Shown here: piece after piece, positions 1-13,646 of the stretch
How positions within the stretch are numbered: the first letter of the stretch is position 1
Layout: each line of letters begins with the position of its first letter
Source: Mesocentrotus franciscanus
Taxonomy: Eukaryota > Echinodermata > Echinoidea > Camarodonta > Strongylocentrotidae
Assembly (NCBI GenBank): GCA_037976565.1
Contig: CP137675.1
Coordinates: 18,998,446-19,062,445 of the forward strand
DNA length: 64,000 nucleotides
Direction: 5' to 3'
Translations under genes and position numbers: made by a program
The notes under the pieces: generated by a model
What the model saw: only the letters and a program-made list of their open reading frames with translations
Told to the model about the DNA's origin: nothing
Database searches by the model: none

Positions 1-3000
1 CCAGCTACTATAGGCCTTGTCCTGGATGTAGAACCCTGTAGAAGATAGACTGTTCTAGAAAGACTGGCAGTGATTGTGACGAAGAATATGGTTTATCAGT
101 TTTTCTCCCTCTCCATCTGTCTTTAATAGATGGATTGAAGGAGGCAGAGCAAACAAAAGAATAAATATTAGTCTTCAAAAGTCCAGAGGAGTCCACTCTC
201 TGCATGTTTAGCCTGTCTTGGTGTTCAAGATTGTCCCAGAAGAGGTTCTGGACTATATGAAAGTCCAGGGGGTTTACTGTCTGCAAGATAAGCCAGCTAC
301 TGAGATCCATATTGCCCTAGTCCAGGTCTAAATTATATGTTGTTAGAGATGTATGGTTAGGAACACCCCTGCAGATAACCTTTCCTATAAAAAAAACTGT
401 TCCAGAAACCTGGAAGCTTGAAGGTGTGAAGACAGTTCTTGGACACATACCAGACACTGAAGCATGTTGAGGATGATGCTTGAAAGTACAACTCCCATTC
501 TGTGAAAGACATCATAATACCAGAATGTAAAAGCAAACAGTTATGAGAGTACTGTGTAAATATTTTATAGAAATGAAGTTATGGCAGTTTTTCTTAAAAG
601 GATATCGTTTGCAGCCGTCATCAACTTTGAGAAGGGAAAGAAAGGAAGGATGGTCTGCAACGTGGTGATTGTCAGAGGGGCACCAGAACAGCAGCTGCCT
701 AGAATGTTGCTGCTACTGGTGTGAAGTGATGGAGGTTGCAATGTTTGTAAGGGATTTGCTACAATTGGAGCAATTTAACTTGCTCTACACATATTTAAGG
801 ATGAATGGATGGATGGATGTCAAAGAAGTATGCCAGGGACTTACTTCCTTCTGTTTCCAAATTACAGGAAACATGCATTGATATTTGCCATCTGTAGGTG
901 TATTAATAATGAAACAGAGGATAAAGTGTTTTTGGTGCTACCCATGTTGGGTAGTATTTAATACAGGAAAGGTATATATCTATCAAAGACTTATCTTTCA
1001 TCACATATACAAAAGCTATGGTGATTATAAATAGAAAATAATAGTGAACAAATGATGTGTGCTATGATTATAAACAAGCAAAGGTATAGACTGATAATGG
1101 TGTATGTGGTACTTTATTTGGAATCATACTACATGTGTTACAGGGTCATCGTAGTGATACACGTATGTAGACATTTGCATATGATATAAGCTTATCCAAA
1201 TCCTCTCTCTAGACTATTCTTTTCCTCTTTTCTTTTTTTTTTAAACAATTTTTCATTTGAAACAGATATGATTTATTGGCAAGAGGACATAGTTTCTACA
1301 TGGTATATTTTTGTCCATGCAAGTCAACGATGATGACAATGGACACAATTTTGTACTTAGTTCTCCCCATTCTTTAAATATAATTCTTCATCATGTGTTG
1401 AAGAACATTGCTGAGTCATGTTTCAGTGTGCAAGTTCACAATTTCAATATTCAAATGAAGGTAGACAGTCGTGACATTTTGCGATGTCATCTCACATGTA
1501 GATACAAATTGAAGATGGCTGGTTCCTTCTTCCAATACACCAAGCTTGAATGCAGTGCAACCAATACTATATGCAATATCAAAGTATATTGATGTACATG
1601 AAATATTCTTTGCACGATGTGACTTGTTACATTGTAATTCTCTTTTCTGAGTTTTCTCTATTTTATATCTACAGTGAAGTGGTACATATAGATTAGATTT
1701 CAGTAATTGAAAGTATACCAAAGTACAGAGGATATGGTTTACAACTGTTTCAAGCTTTGAAAAAGCTGGCAAAATGGCAAAGTTGAAAAACAACACCAAC
1801 ATAATCTGGAAATGGAAATGTTATTCCTATTTTTGCTTTAATGTTATTAAAGGTTAAAGCAGCAGACCATTGAGAAATAAAACAAATTCAGACTTTAATG
1901 TAGAACAAGGTGCAAACCTAATTGATTTGTATCAAATTTTGACGCCATCTGTACCATGTTGAAATCATTGCTATAGTGTACATCCAAATTACCATAGGAA
2001 TCTTCATGTTTCATGGCAGTTTTGACTTCACACCAAGGGTGGATTTACCTTTAACTTTATAGCCTTAAGCTAGAGATCAGTGATGTTTGCGAACACAACA
2101 AGTGTGTGGTCCCACGTGTTGGATATGGTGTACAGCTCACTGATCTCTGCCTGCATGCATATATACTGCATATGTTAAAACAGACTTCTTGACTATAGGC
2201 ATGAGAAAGGCATGCACAAGTGCTGTGTACAAGTGCTTGCCGGCCGTGCACTCATAGCAAGAGATCATTATCATGGTAATGATGCAGTCCCATGTGCAGT
2301 CAATCGTGTCTTCCCCAACTCCCAAAGTGCATACATTTTCAGTCCCTGTAATGAGCTGGAAAAGCTTGACGTGATAGACAACATTTCGACCTTTAGACGA
2401 TATATGATGCATGCTTGCAGCCTAGGATCAATACTTTTTCTCAACTTGGTAATTGTGTAGTCCCTCTTGTGGAAAACCGTGTCATGTTTCAGGAAGAGGA
2501 GGTTTATATTTCATGGGATAAGGATCAACTGTGTGCATGCAAATTCCTCACGGCACATACGGTTATTACTTAGTCCCAAGTGTGAAATTGATTGTCTTTT
2601 TATCTTTAGGTGGTGAGAGGGTTATCATCGACTCCCATGCAGGCAAGGATTCCAGTCATATATTCTAGGGTTATTCGACATCTTTATAAAGACTTTTTTA
2701 AAGGACATTCACCTCTAGAGCAGAACATAATAATGATAATGAAAATAAACATCCAATATAACTATTTATCCAAAAGAAAGTAGCTTACTAGTTAGCCATG
2801 CATATACATTTTATTTCATGTACATGATATTTTTTTTATATGGTACTATCATTATATATTCACTGTATCGTCAATGGATCATGAAATATTTTGTCTTTCT
2901 GTTCATTATTTCAGAGCATTTTTCCTCATGTTTAATTTCAATGTGCAATGTACATGTACCTTATTTTAAAGAATCTATTTTACACTTTTTTGGAGATATT

Positions 3001-4258
3001 ACTTTTCCTCCTTTTCTGTAATATCACATCATCTTTCATTGCCTTTATCTCTCCTTACAATGGCTTCACTTTTGGTGGTATACACTGTGAATCTATGTCG
3101 GGCAATTATAATACATGCTCCTAGAACTGTTACAGTGTTTTGGGGATAATAATTACCTTCAAAACATTTGAAGTTGAATTCTGTTGAAAGAAATATTTCC
3201 CTGCATTCCTTAACAGTGAAGATTGCATGGATTTTTAAAATGTAGAATGTCTTATTCTATTATTTCATGATATATTATTTTATATATAACCCAATAAGAT
3301 CTTATTTCCTCTGTATCGACATGTAAACTTGATCTCTTTCTGTTACAAGAAACACTTTCTATATTGTTTTAAAGGAAGGTACGCTAGATTTACTTTACCA
3401 TGTTTTGTAATTTTACATTATTGAACACTTTCAAGCAGAGCATTCATAAATCCTTTCAGTTGTCAATGTAATCAGATCATCTGATCTCTTTTCAACAATT
3501 GAAATACAGCTTCTCTTTCTGTCAGCAGTTGTTGATTGTATGTCAGAGGCTGTCTGGCGATCGTTTCTTTGTTATTTCAGATTTTGCTGCAGATCACCTA
3601 TTAAATTTGTCAGCAGTGACAAGTTTCAGTCTTGTTTTAATTATTTTGTCATAATTAAACAATCAGGGGCATACTTCTTTCTACATGTAAGTAGTTTATT
3701 TGTTTGTCTAGCAAATGCTACCACAAAACAATTATCCAATTGATAATTTGTCTATGTCCATGTCCCAACTTTTATTGAAGTCTTATGCAAACTGACTTCC
3801 ACAGAGATAATAAGATGGATCACACTTTCAGCAAGGAATCAAACGTTTCTTGTCATGGTCTCATTCTCTGTTTAGATTTTATCTATAGATCTCAAAGACA
3901 TTGTGGTTAGTGACAATGAATACCAACATCAGCATGTAATTATTGTACCCCTCCTTTCCTTACACCCCTTTCCATACCTCCACCAAACCACGAGGCAGGC
4001 TGTCAGAAAGCCTTTACAAAGACGAGCTGAAACTTGATCCTCCTCCTGGGACGGCTGCATGTGTCGTCCGATGGATGATTCAGCGCGGTCTTTCTTGCCC
4101 GCCATGAATGCTAATTGTGGTGTCGCACCAGTCGGTGGAGACTGGGTAATGCTCGAGAGGTCCTTTGAAATATTATCTTCCTTAGAATCTTCTCCCCAGA
4201 CCCCTTTTATCTGGGAGAAAGTCATCTCGAAGACTGGCCAAAGTTTGGCCATTCATTT

Positions 4259-4513
4259 CCTTTCTCTCTCTGTCTCTTTCTTCACTCTTTACTCCTGTCT
4301 CTATCCTGTCTCTCTCCTCTCTTGCTCCTCATCTTCTTCTTATTCCTCCCTGCATTTTCCACTATCTCCATCCCCTTTCCCTACCTCTCTGTCTCTCTGT
4401 CTCTTTCTCCTACCTGCTTTTCTATCTTCTCTCTCTCTCTCTTCTCCCTACATGTATATGTTTCTTTCTCTCTGTCTCTATCTCTTTGTCACCCATCCCC
4501 CTCTCCCTCTCTC
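4259..4513. repeat. CT-rich low-complexity tract
   Basis: Long pyrimidine run dominated by CTCTCT, TCTGTCTC and TTCTCT units. It generates spurious open frames on the plus strand. Confidence 0.9.
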
Positions 4514-5948
4514 AAATTCATTTTTTTTAGTGAGAATGCAGGAGATGTGAGGTCCGCAAATGAATGGGATGAGAAATGCAATTTCATAATGAACTTTTAA
4601 ATATGTTTATCCAGTATCTAGCCATAGGGTCTCAAATCAAGTTACCCTGTGTGAGGGGACCTGAAAGGTGGTGACAAACATTAAAAGGCATAGTAGTCAG
4701 AAATGAGGGCAAAGAGGAGGGGAGGGTAAGTGGCTGAATTAAAAGTAAAATGAAATACAAGTGGACAATTTAAAGAATCTGATGGAATAATTTTTTGTCA
4801 CTACCAATCCCATTGGTACCATGATTGACTTTCATATCATGAGTTGTCTTGTCTTGAAAATACTGCACAAAAACGTGTCAACATGCAGACCATCATGCAG
4901 TCGTTGCCTACATCGCTTGAGTTAATCAAAGGTTTTCTGTTTTATCTTGATAGTTCCGAAGATTTTCCGTAGTATTTCATTGCAATACTAAATTTTGAAA
5001 AACTCTCAACTCCCTTAAGTTTGTCAAAACAAATATTCAAATTCAAGTATATGCACAGGACCTACTTGAAATTAATATTGTTCTTCAAATTTTTGGTTTG
5101 GCTTTGATATGTCTTTTTTCTTATTTTTTTTAAAAAGTGAATGAAATACATGTACAGTTAATACATTTATAAAGAAAACAATAGTGAATTCAATCAGTAA
5201 GGCACGAGTAGTACCCTTATGTTACGAGGTGTCTTCTCCTCTATTTCTTTATTTGTCTGCCCCCCCCCCCCAACCCTTCTGGTTTATAACATGCATCCCA
5301 TGCCCATTAGGCCTCCTGTAAGTTAAGCTCCAATCCCACCCCAGGCTGAGTAAGATCATCACTACACCCCTCAGTCAGTGAGCTTGAGTGCTCTCTCTTT
5401 GCATCGGGTAACAGGACTCTAACCTAAAAAGCATAATGAATACCCCTTCTGCGCTTTTCCTGGAAAAAACTCTGTTGCGCTAATATGTGACGACGGCCGA
5501 GACGATATGAAATTCCAGAGCTTCTATCGATTCTTGGGCATTATGGTTGAAGATTGTAATCAAATCTTGAAGCATACACTTTGCTTGTTGCAGATTGTTA
5601 GCTTCCATCTTGTTTTGGATGTGGAGAAGGATGATCGGGTTTCACTCTCTTTTAATACAGGCATTCAAAACTAGTCTAATTAATGATGGCTTTTTGTTTA
5701 GACTCACTCATAGTAAAGGTGCTAAGGGCTCAATGTAGGCACATTCTACAACTATTAAAGATTGCAATGTGATGTTGCTGAAATTGTAAAGATCTCCTCA
5801 TTAAAACTCACTTATTCTATTCTTCCATTTTCAATGCAAAATCTGCAATTTTTGACGGATGTGAGAACCCCTTGTGAAACCTCTTTTTTGACTGTGACAA
5901 TTAAAGTACGGCTTCATGTTTCAGACACTGAATACTGTAAAACCCCCA

Positions 5949-6007
5949 AAAAAAAAAAAATAAATAAATAAAAAAAAATAAATAAATAAATATAAAAAAT
6001 AAAAAAT
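5949..6007. repeat. A-rich / (AAAT)n simple repeat
   Basis: Run of A followed by repeated AAAT/AATA units. Confidence 0.85.
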
Positions 6008-6681
6008 TGTGAGATGAAACTTTCACGATTTGTAAAACAAGGGTGATTTTCATGACGAAACATTTGCAATAATTAAGTGTTATGCCAGTTGTGATTTCAA
6101 CGTATCTGGGCATGAAACTCACAGTGCTAAACCACTTGCAAAAGTCATGGACATTTTATAATCGAATACATTTTTAGTTTTTCAGTATTTCTATTTTGGG
6201 GCATCATTCATTCCATTATATTTGAAAGATATTTCTTTCCGAATGTACCGATGAAATAACAGGCTCTTTGTTTGTGAGCAGGTTTAGAGGTCCAGTGACA
6301 CCAAGTCTTTGATATTGTATCTGAAATGTTTGTTCCTCTCCTCTTTCTCAGTCTATGATTTCTACATCAATAGTGAGATTCATGCATTTCTGTGTATTAT
6401 ACATGTATTTTGTAAGATACACTGTGTAGATCAATTGTATAAGGAATTGAATCATTGATAGACTGAACCTCTTTATGCTGTGTTCACATTTTGATTAATC
6501 ATTCACTGTGTAAACTGAATGTTTAAATTGCTTTTACAAGGTGCTCAAAAACTGAATCTGTTAACTCAGACTATCATACCAAAAAGGAGAAGAATGCGTA
6601 CATGTCAACATGAGTTTTTACTGCCTTATGAGTACTTTTACAGGTGTTACGATTGTGTATTACGTTTTTCAATTTTCTCAT

Positions 6682-6888
6682 AGGCTCATTCAGATATGAC
6701 AGGGCAAAACCGGACCGGTTTTTCGATGAGGTCAAGTGTAATAAGCTTCACATTTCTGAATCGTATAACACAGAGCTCAGTGAATATGTGCAAGTTCTTT
6801 TGTTGCGCACAGTTGCCGTTCATTTTACACGTTTAAAAAAACACCATGTTTATCACGGCGGTTTACCATGCCATATCTGAGCAAGCCT
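6682..6888. mobile_element. Short MITE, TIR AGGCTCATTCAGATATG
   Basis: Left end AGGCTCATTCAGATATGAC is mirrored at the right by CATATCTGAGCAAGCCT. The interior matches 21879-22094 and fragments near 46245-46372 and 29866-29930 (shared CTCAGTGAATATGTGC-like and TTTACAC motifs). About 207 bp with no coding. Target duplication unclear. Confidence 0.6.
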
Positions 6889-8829
6889 GTAGAAATATGG
6901 TTATATAGAGTCAAATCTAGCTTTGATGTTTTTCAAAAACTGGTTGCATCGGTGTTATTTTCAACATACATGTAGACTTTCAAATATCGGAATCTTCACC
7001 CATTCAATGTTAATGTTGGTATTTTTCTGTGTTGGTGATATATTTTGTTCCTTTTCCAGTATTATTCATTGTTTTAAGCAACATGTGGCATGGTTGTTCA
7101 CAGGTGATGGGGATATATGTGTACTTTAAAAAGAACTGCATGTATAACAGATTTACCAATTTTTATCGGTTTAACATGATGCATGGCATCACTGCAATGC
7201 AAGTCTTTGTCTGTTTGTTGAAGTTTTGTGTGTTTATGCTGCCCTCTCTGGAAAGTTTTTTTTATAGTCCCAGCAAGTAAACTTTGACTACTGTAAACCA
7301 TTAAAGAAAGATTTTTATTAGTATTATTTTATTAAATCTCTATCTGTTAATTTCTTATTCTGACCATGGAAATTGTACTTACATGTGCCACCTATTTTTT
7401 TTAAACATATAAATTTCAATTGCTGAAATTACTGATAAAGTAAACCTTTTTTCAAAAGTAAATCATGCCTGATGATATAGTCAGAGTGATTTGAATATCT
7501 GTACTTATTTTCTAGGAGTTTTATAATATAAAGTCATCTTTGGAAAGTATCTTCTTATTTCTTACATTTTAGTAAAAACAGTCAAACTGTAATCTTGGAA
7601 ACTTGACTCTAGATGTACAAAGATTAAACTATATATTTCCATATATTATGAGTCAACATAGTTTCACCAAGGTTTGTCACATTGCAATAAATGGACATGC
7701 TAATACATGTAATCGTGAGCAAAAAGAGTTCTATAACTTGTACACTAAACTATTGTGCAGATGTAAAGATGTATAAATCATTCATAAGCTGCAAACAAGT
7801 CATTTTTTCTCTCACTTTCCTGTGATAATTTGTTGCTCATGTTTCCACTGTTATTTCATCCAAGTATTATATGTCAGGATAATATGATATAACCACGTAC
7901 ACGTTAAGTGTATTTTTGTTTTCACTGCGTAATACACCATCAGAAATTATATTGGATGAAATTTGTACAAAAAGTTCTAAACTATATATAGAAGATGAGA
8001 AATTATGAGATATTGTGTGGTTTTCCTGTCGGTTGATATTGTTTTTATCTTGTTGTACAGCCGAGGATGTTTGTGGATATGTTTTGGTTAATGTAAACAA
8101 ATAAACAACTCTGCTGTGACAAACAAATTGGAAGTAAAAGATGTCTGTTGCTTCTTCATTTCATCATTGTGATACATCAACATGTTGGTGTGATGTTGGT
8201 TTATGATGAATGCTGGTGTCGGTATGGATTAAAAAGTGTCTTAACATGATTAGAGACTTTGGATGGCCTTTGTGGAAATACATGTACATGTACTGTGATT
8301 TAGTCCCATTAAAAAAGACCCATCATTACAAAGATCATCACATAGTGCTAGCAAAGATTGTCAGTTGTTCCTACCCACACAGATTTGACATAAAAAAGAA
8401 CAACTAACTTCTTTTTTTTTAAAGGAAAAGAAAATTCATCCACTTATCTGTGTCACTAAAAATATTTTAGCTCATTTTCCTTGAAAAAAAAGTTATCCTT
8501 TTTTATAAGAGAAATTAATAAAGGGTGAGAAATAAAGCATCAATGAACTGAGAAATTCAAGCTCTCCAGCTAAGCTTGCCAATGAAACAAGTAAATCCAT
8601 TCAGTTTGCATAGCTGAGGTGCTGCTTTAGAGTGCAAGTAATTTTCAGCAAGGTTTTGTCCCTTTTTTCTGCTGGCCTAATTAGCCCAAATACTGCAAGA
8701 CAAACAAGGTAGAATGATTTTTAATTTTTCTTGAAATAGTCATACATGTATCAACAGTTTACCTATATGACATATTTGCTGTATCTTATGTTTAGTGATG
8801 TTTTCCCTCTCCCTTCTTGAACATATTGA

Positions 8830-9749
8830 TTACAATCTCATAGATCATGCATACTAATCACAATCACTACTACACCGACATTTGACACATTGCAATAATA
8901 CTATTGATCACACTCACATAAGAGGAAGCCATGCTGGCACAGCCATTGTTTTCAATCTGTTATGTTATACGTGAGTATATCACTTTACTATGATGTATGT
9001 TGCCCAATGATTGGGTGAATGAATGGATGGATAAAATGAAGAAGGAATGAAAGAATGAATAAATAATTAAATGAATGAATAAATAAATAAACAAAACCAA
9101 GAAATAAGTTAATAAACAAATTAATTACTTAATTCACCTTTGCCTCAAAACTTGTAATTTTACAACTGCCAAGATGCTCTGTGATTAGAATTAAAATCCC
9201 TGATTTATACCTGCTATCCTATTTGATTGGATAATGATTCACTCATTTTCCAAAAAGAGCCTTGTTTAGCAACCATTGCATTTCCTGTTTACATATTACC
9301 TGTTATATCACACTGTGTACATGTAGGCCGGTAGTCATAGGATTGAATGATTTTACAAATCCTATGCCAAGGAAATTTAAATGCATCACTTCTGTTGAAA
9401 ATAAATAGCATAGCTCCCTCATCCCCTCAAGAAAAAATATTTCAGAAGGCCCCATTGTCTAATTAAATGGTTAGATCGCCATGAAAATAAGCTACCATAA
9501 TTAAAGATAGTATTAAACTATCCAAGAAGACGGAGGTGATCAACGTGTACGTATGGTATGTGTAAATATACGCATGCATTTAATGTTTTTGTCAAGAGAT
9601 GGGGCTCTTTCATTCTCAGTGATAATTAACAACACAACATAACAGCATGGCTTCCTCTTATGTGAGTTTGATGAATAGTATTATTGCACTGTGTCAAATG
9701 TCAGTATAGTAGTGACTGTGATTAGTATGCATGGTCTATGAAATTGTAA
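8830..9749. mobile_element. 920-bp element with 107-bp terminal inverted repeats
   Basis: The left arm (8830-8936, starting TTACAATCTCATAGATCATG) and the right arm (9643-9749, ending ATGAAATTGTAA) are inverted copies with only scattered mismatches. The interior holds GAAT/AATA simple repeats (about 9017-9127) and no ORF. Superfamily unknown; no clear target duplication. Confidence 0.8.
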
Positions 9750-11014
9750 CCGTGGAAATGCATATTTTGAAACGGAACATTCAAAAGCCGTGAATAGCAC
9801 ACACATTGTCAGAGTCTAGAATTTCCATTTTTCATTTAACAAAGTTCATCTAAAACTTACAGAAATCGAGTTATACGGTCTTCTTCAAAACAGATGAAAC
9901 AATTTAAAAGGCAAATGCTTTGTTTGTTTTTATTCAAAGTGAGAGATTTATTTAGATCACAGAATGCCTGTAAAACCACACAGATCAGTATAAATACATT
10001 ATACTCTAGTCATTTGATAAAAACACCTGATCCATTTGATTTTTCTAATGAATCATTCATTCAATTCATAATTGTTATACACAGCAAAAAACACAAAACA
10101 AAATAAAGTACAACAAAAATAAAAAGTCTAAGACTGTAAAACAGAATCTTATTACAGAACCAAGATTCATGTGTAGAAAATAATAATAAATCTAAAAGAC
10201 AAAAATCAATAAGCACACAACTCAATCACAACTTTCTATTGGCTATCCCCTTTTTTCTGAATTTAAAATCAAAGCAAATAAACAAACAAATACATGTATT
10301 TTGAAGTCCAACACAAGATTGAAAGATTCTTGTCCAAATTAAAGATTTGAAGAAGTTACAAATTTGGTCGATAAATTACATGCAGTTTATTTTTTTATGG
10401 AAAAAAAAATAGATTGCTAAATCCAATGATGGTTCTTGCTTTAAAACTCTGTTGTAACGCTGTTGTAACTCTGTTGTTTGGCAATAGCAGGCTTGAGAAA
10501 GTAGCTAGGAGTGGATGAAATCTTGCCTTCTAAATCTCAAGGTTGGTATGTTATGATTACCCCAATCAAGGAAAGTTTTCTGTAATTTTAGGAAATATTC
10601 AAGTACAATATACTGGCAAAGATAAAGATATCTTATACATATTTTGGCAGTTTAAATGCATATCAGTCAGTAATTGAAGGGTATACTTAAATATACATTT
10701 GTGCATTTCTTAAGTTTTCCCCTTCATATGACTTTGACAAAGACCAACGAATGAGCTCAAACTTACCCATATATCTCAAATATAGACTAAATTAAAGTCA
10801 AAGCGAAAATATACAAATTAGGTATAAATGGTGCAAATATATAAAAACATTTGAAAGTATAAATTGAAGTTCTTTGGTATAGATTTAAATATGATAATGA
10901 TGAGCATCAAAGGTATACATACATGTATATATATTTTTGTTTATTAATGACAATACATTATCAATTAGTTTAGATGGTCCTCTTTACATTTTGCAAAAAT
11001 GCCACAAGTACCTG
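9750..11014. other. AT-rich spacer, nothing recognised
   Basis: Only short frames, A-rich stretches and no repeat structure that I can see. Confidence 0.4.
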
Positions 11015-11257
11015 TTAAAGGGAAAGCCCACCCTGACATCAAGTTGGTTCTAAAAGAGGCAGGAAAATTAGAGAGAAAAAGGTCAGTGTAAGTTTGAGCA
11101 AAAACCAATTAAAAATAAGAAAGTTATGAATATTTGAAGGTGCGATCAATCAAACTCAAATTAGCAACTCTGTGACGTATCTTTCAAAGGTCCCTTCCCA
11201 ATTCTCCCTGTACTGAAAAACTTCAAAATTCATATTTTTCCTTCAGAAAATTTTCAA

Positions 11258-11763
11258 TTAAAAGTAGTGCAAAGTTTTGGGAAATTTTGAAATTGGATGG
11301 ATAGTAATTCTTTAAATTGTTGATATATTTGGATGCCCCTGTGGATGTATTATAAGCACTGAAAAAATTAGCCCCTAAAACACTACTGCTTTCGAGCAAA
11401 TTGAATAATCAAAATTTACCGGTGCTCCCGGTAAATTTCAAATATTTCAAATAGCGCCTAAGGCCACTCCATGCTAGCTGCGACCATGAGAATCTCAGAA
11501 TATGCAGTTCTGATATATAATGTCCAAACAGGAATAGCAAATCAGTCGATTGTAGTCAAGAAACATTGTTTTAAAGCTAAAGTAAAATCAGTCTTGAGAG
11601 GGCGCTATACAACATAAAGATTTTATTATTTATAATTTTATCACTTTAGACTCGATTTCAACCACGACAACGATCATTGAATATTGTAAAATCGCATATG
11701 CTTCCAATATGTTCATTTGAACCAAATTCATGACCCCATACCAAAACTTTGTAATACCTTTAA
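11258..11763. mobile_element. Nested TTAA-flanked MITE (family 2)
   Basis: Starts TTAA then AAGTAGTGCAAAGTTTTGG and ends CCAAAACTTTGTAATACCTT with TTAA. The interior is collinear, in reverse, with 38214-38663, including a GGATGGATAGTAATTCTTTA block and GAACATATTGGAAGCAT. Confidence 0.8.
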
Positions 11764-11765
11764 TG

Positions 11766-11767
<2 letters not shown>

Positions 11768-11807
<40 letters not shown>
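11768..11807. repeat. (AT)n microsatellite
   Basis: About 20 uninterrupted AT units, immediately after the nested MITE. Confidence 0.95.
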
Positions 11808-11810
<3 letters not shown>

Positions 11811-12078
11811 TAATATAATCCCTGTTTGAAACCAGTCTATTCCGTCATAAATAATTAAGAAAATTAAAGTTTATGAAATTTGCTGTACAGATCAAATTGG
11901 AGAGGAGCTTGCATGATACGTCACAGTGTTGCCAATTTGTGTTCCACTGATGACAACTTCAAAAATTCATAACTTTCCATTTTATAATCAGATATTGCTC
12001 AAACTTTTACTGATTTGTTTCTCTCATTTTATGCTTTTATCAAAACCAATATATTATCAGGATGGACTTCCCCTTTAA

Positions 12079-13646
12079 AATGAACAATAAAACCCATGCA
12101 GATATTCTATCATCAGTAGTATATGTATAGAACAACATATAAGGAAGGTACATGAGACAAAAAGAATAATTCACTTACATACCAGTACGATGGAACTTGC
12201 ATTCATTGAGTGGTACTGTTTGCAAGTTATCAAATTCAGTATAAAAAGTACATGTACATGTTACAAATGATTAATATTACAATTTCATATAGAGAATTAT
12301 ACAAAATGTGTGACTCTTTCAATCAACATGATTCATCATCACAATGAACATTATTTCAGAATAGGCAATCAAATCTACTCTACAATTCACTATACATGCA
12401 CATTGCATCAACATACAATTTCTGACATATTATATAAACAAATTCTACACAGAAAGATCAGATACATTGAAAGTTTAATTTTCAGGAATAAAGACAACGA
12501 ATGCAAAAAAGATGTAAGTTTAGTGTTGAAATAAGGAACAATTTTCATTGGCAATTCGGTGTTGAATTTTGACGTAATATATGGACTACCTCTTCATTTG
12601 CCGTATAGTTGAAATGGCTTAAAATTATTCTTTTAATTTAATATGGAACCACCACTTTTATTCTTGTTGAATCATTAGCTAACTATATCTACAAGTCCCC
12701 CATCAACAATTATATGTCTGTTCCATGATAAAGGGAAAGAGACAAAGATAATTCTGAGTGATTCTAAGCTAACAATTTCTTAAATAAAACAAAAAACAGA
12801 ACTGGCATATTTCCTTACTTTTACCAAGTGGATCTGTGAACCTCGTTACAGTTACTTTGTTATACAGTAAGTCTTTTTACAATAATTTACGGAACCCATG
12901 ATCATTCATTGACTCAAGATCAATAAGACTGCATTATATTTTAGTACATAAACTGTATTTGCTGGTCATATTTTTTTCTTCAAATCAAGGCAATAATCAT
13001 TATCTTCAAACACACAATCTATCTAAACACAAACAACACAACAATCCTGCTACATACACCATAGCACAACACAGAAGTGAGCAAAATACTTATCAAATGT
13101 TGCATCAATTGCACCAATTACTATTTCATGTACAATTCTTTGTCAAATTTGACTGCAAAAGAGATCTGAACGGTTCTTCCTTCACAAGGGAACTTGATTC
13201 GATTCCTAGGGCTACAGCCTATTCTATAATTATTCTTAGATTAAATCAGTTCCATTTCAGTTCATTATTTCTGATTCTACAAGTCCTGCCCCGTCCCTCC
13301 AGATAAATTACATTATATCCCTCATGTATAGTTTTTTGCATTGCGATTGTACAGAGCACGAAAAAAAGGGATAGTTTCACTATTAAATTTGAGAGCGTGA
13401 GAAAATTTACTATTTAGCGTGGTATAGTACATTCCGGAATCCACTTTTTCCACCGATCAACGATATTTCTGCGATAGATATCTAAATTTCTTCAATTTTT
13501 GGAGTGCAACGAGCACGCAAGCTAAATTCCCGGCTTGAATTTTCTTCAGCCGGTATGGTGTGCATAGCCATCGGCAGAGTTCCGGCGCGGCGTGCGCGTA
13601 GGATAGTGCATTGAAAAAAGCAGCTGAAAAAACATAGTTCAACAAA
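12079..13646. other. AT-rich spacer upstream of the Crypton relic
   Basis: No gene recognised. The last 300 bases (about 13340-13646) become GC-richer and probably contain the 5' part of the Crypton element, whose boundary I cannot place. Confidence 0.4.

Larger units (their letters stand above)
1..8829. other. Non-coding DNA with no confident gene
   Basis: Lies downstream of TM6SF. Only short open frames of random type occur. A slightly GC-richer patch at about 3940-4257 is open on both strands (up to 107 codons) but resembles no family I recognise and lacks convincing splice sites. CT-rich DNA (4259-4513) and an A/AAAT-rich run (about 5949-6007) are present. Parts could be a 3' UTR or lncRNA of a gene outside the window; nothing shows this. 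Confidence 0.5.
11015..12078. mobile_element. TTAA-flanked MITE with long TIRs (family 3), hosting a nested MITE
   Basis: Bounded by TTAA at 11015-11018 and 12075-12078. Ends read TTAAAGGGAAAGCCCACC and GGACTTCCCCTTTAA. Inverted arms of about 120 bp share TTTGAGCAAA, AGAAAGTTATGAAT and CTGTGACGTA-type motifs with 20933-21712. A second TTAA-flanked element (11258-11763) sits inside. Confidence 0.75.

Noticed and set aside
3929..4252. 107-codon minus-strand frame
   Set aside because: Mixed composition looks protein-like, but there is no pyrimidine tract or acceptor upstream, no family resemblance and no neighbouring exons.
4059..4600. Open frames of 163 and 92 codons on plus
   Set aside because: Most of their length translates CT-rich low-complexity DNA. 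The non-repetitive first 65 codons match nothing I know and lack clear splice sites.
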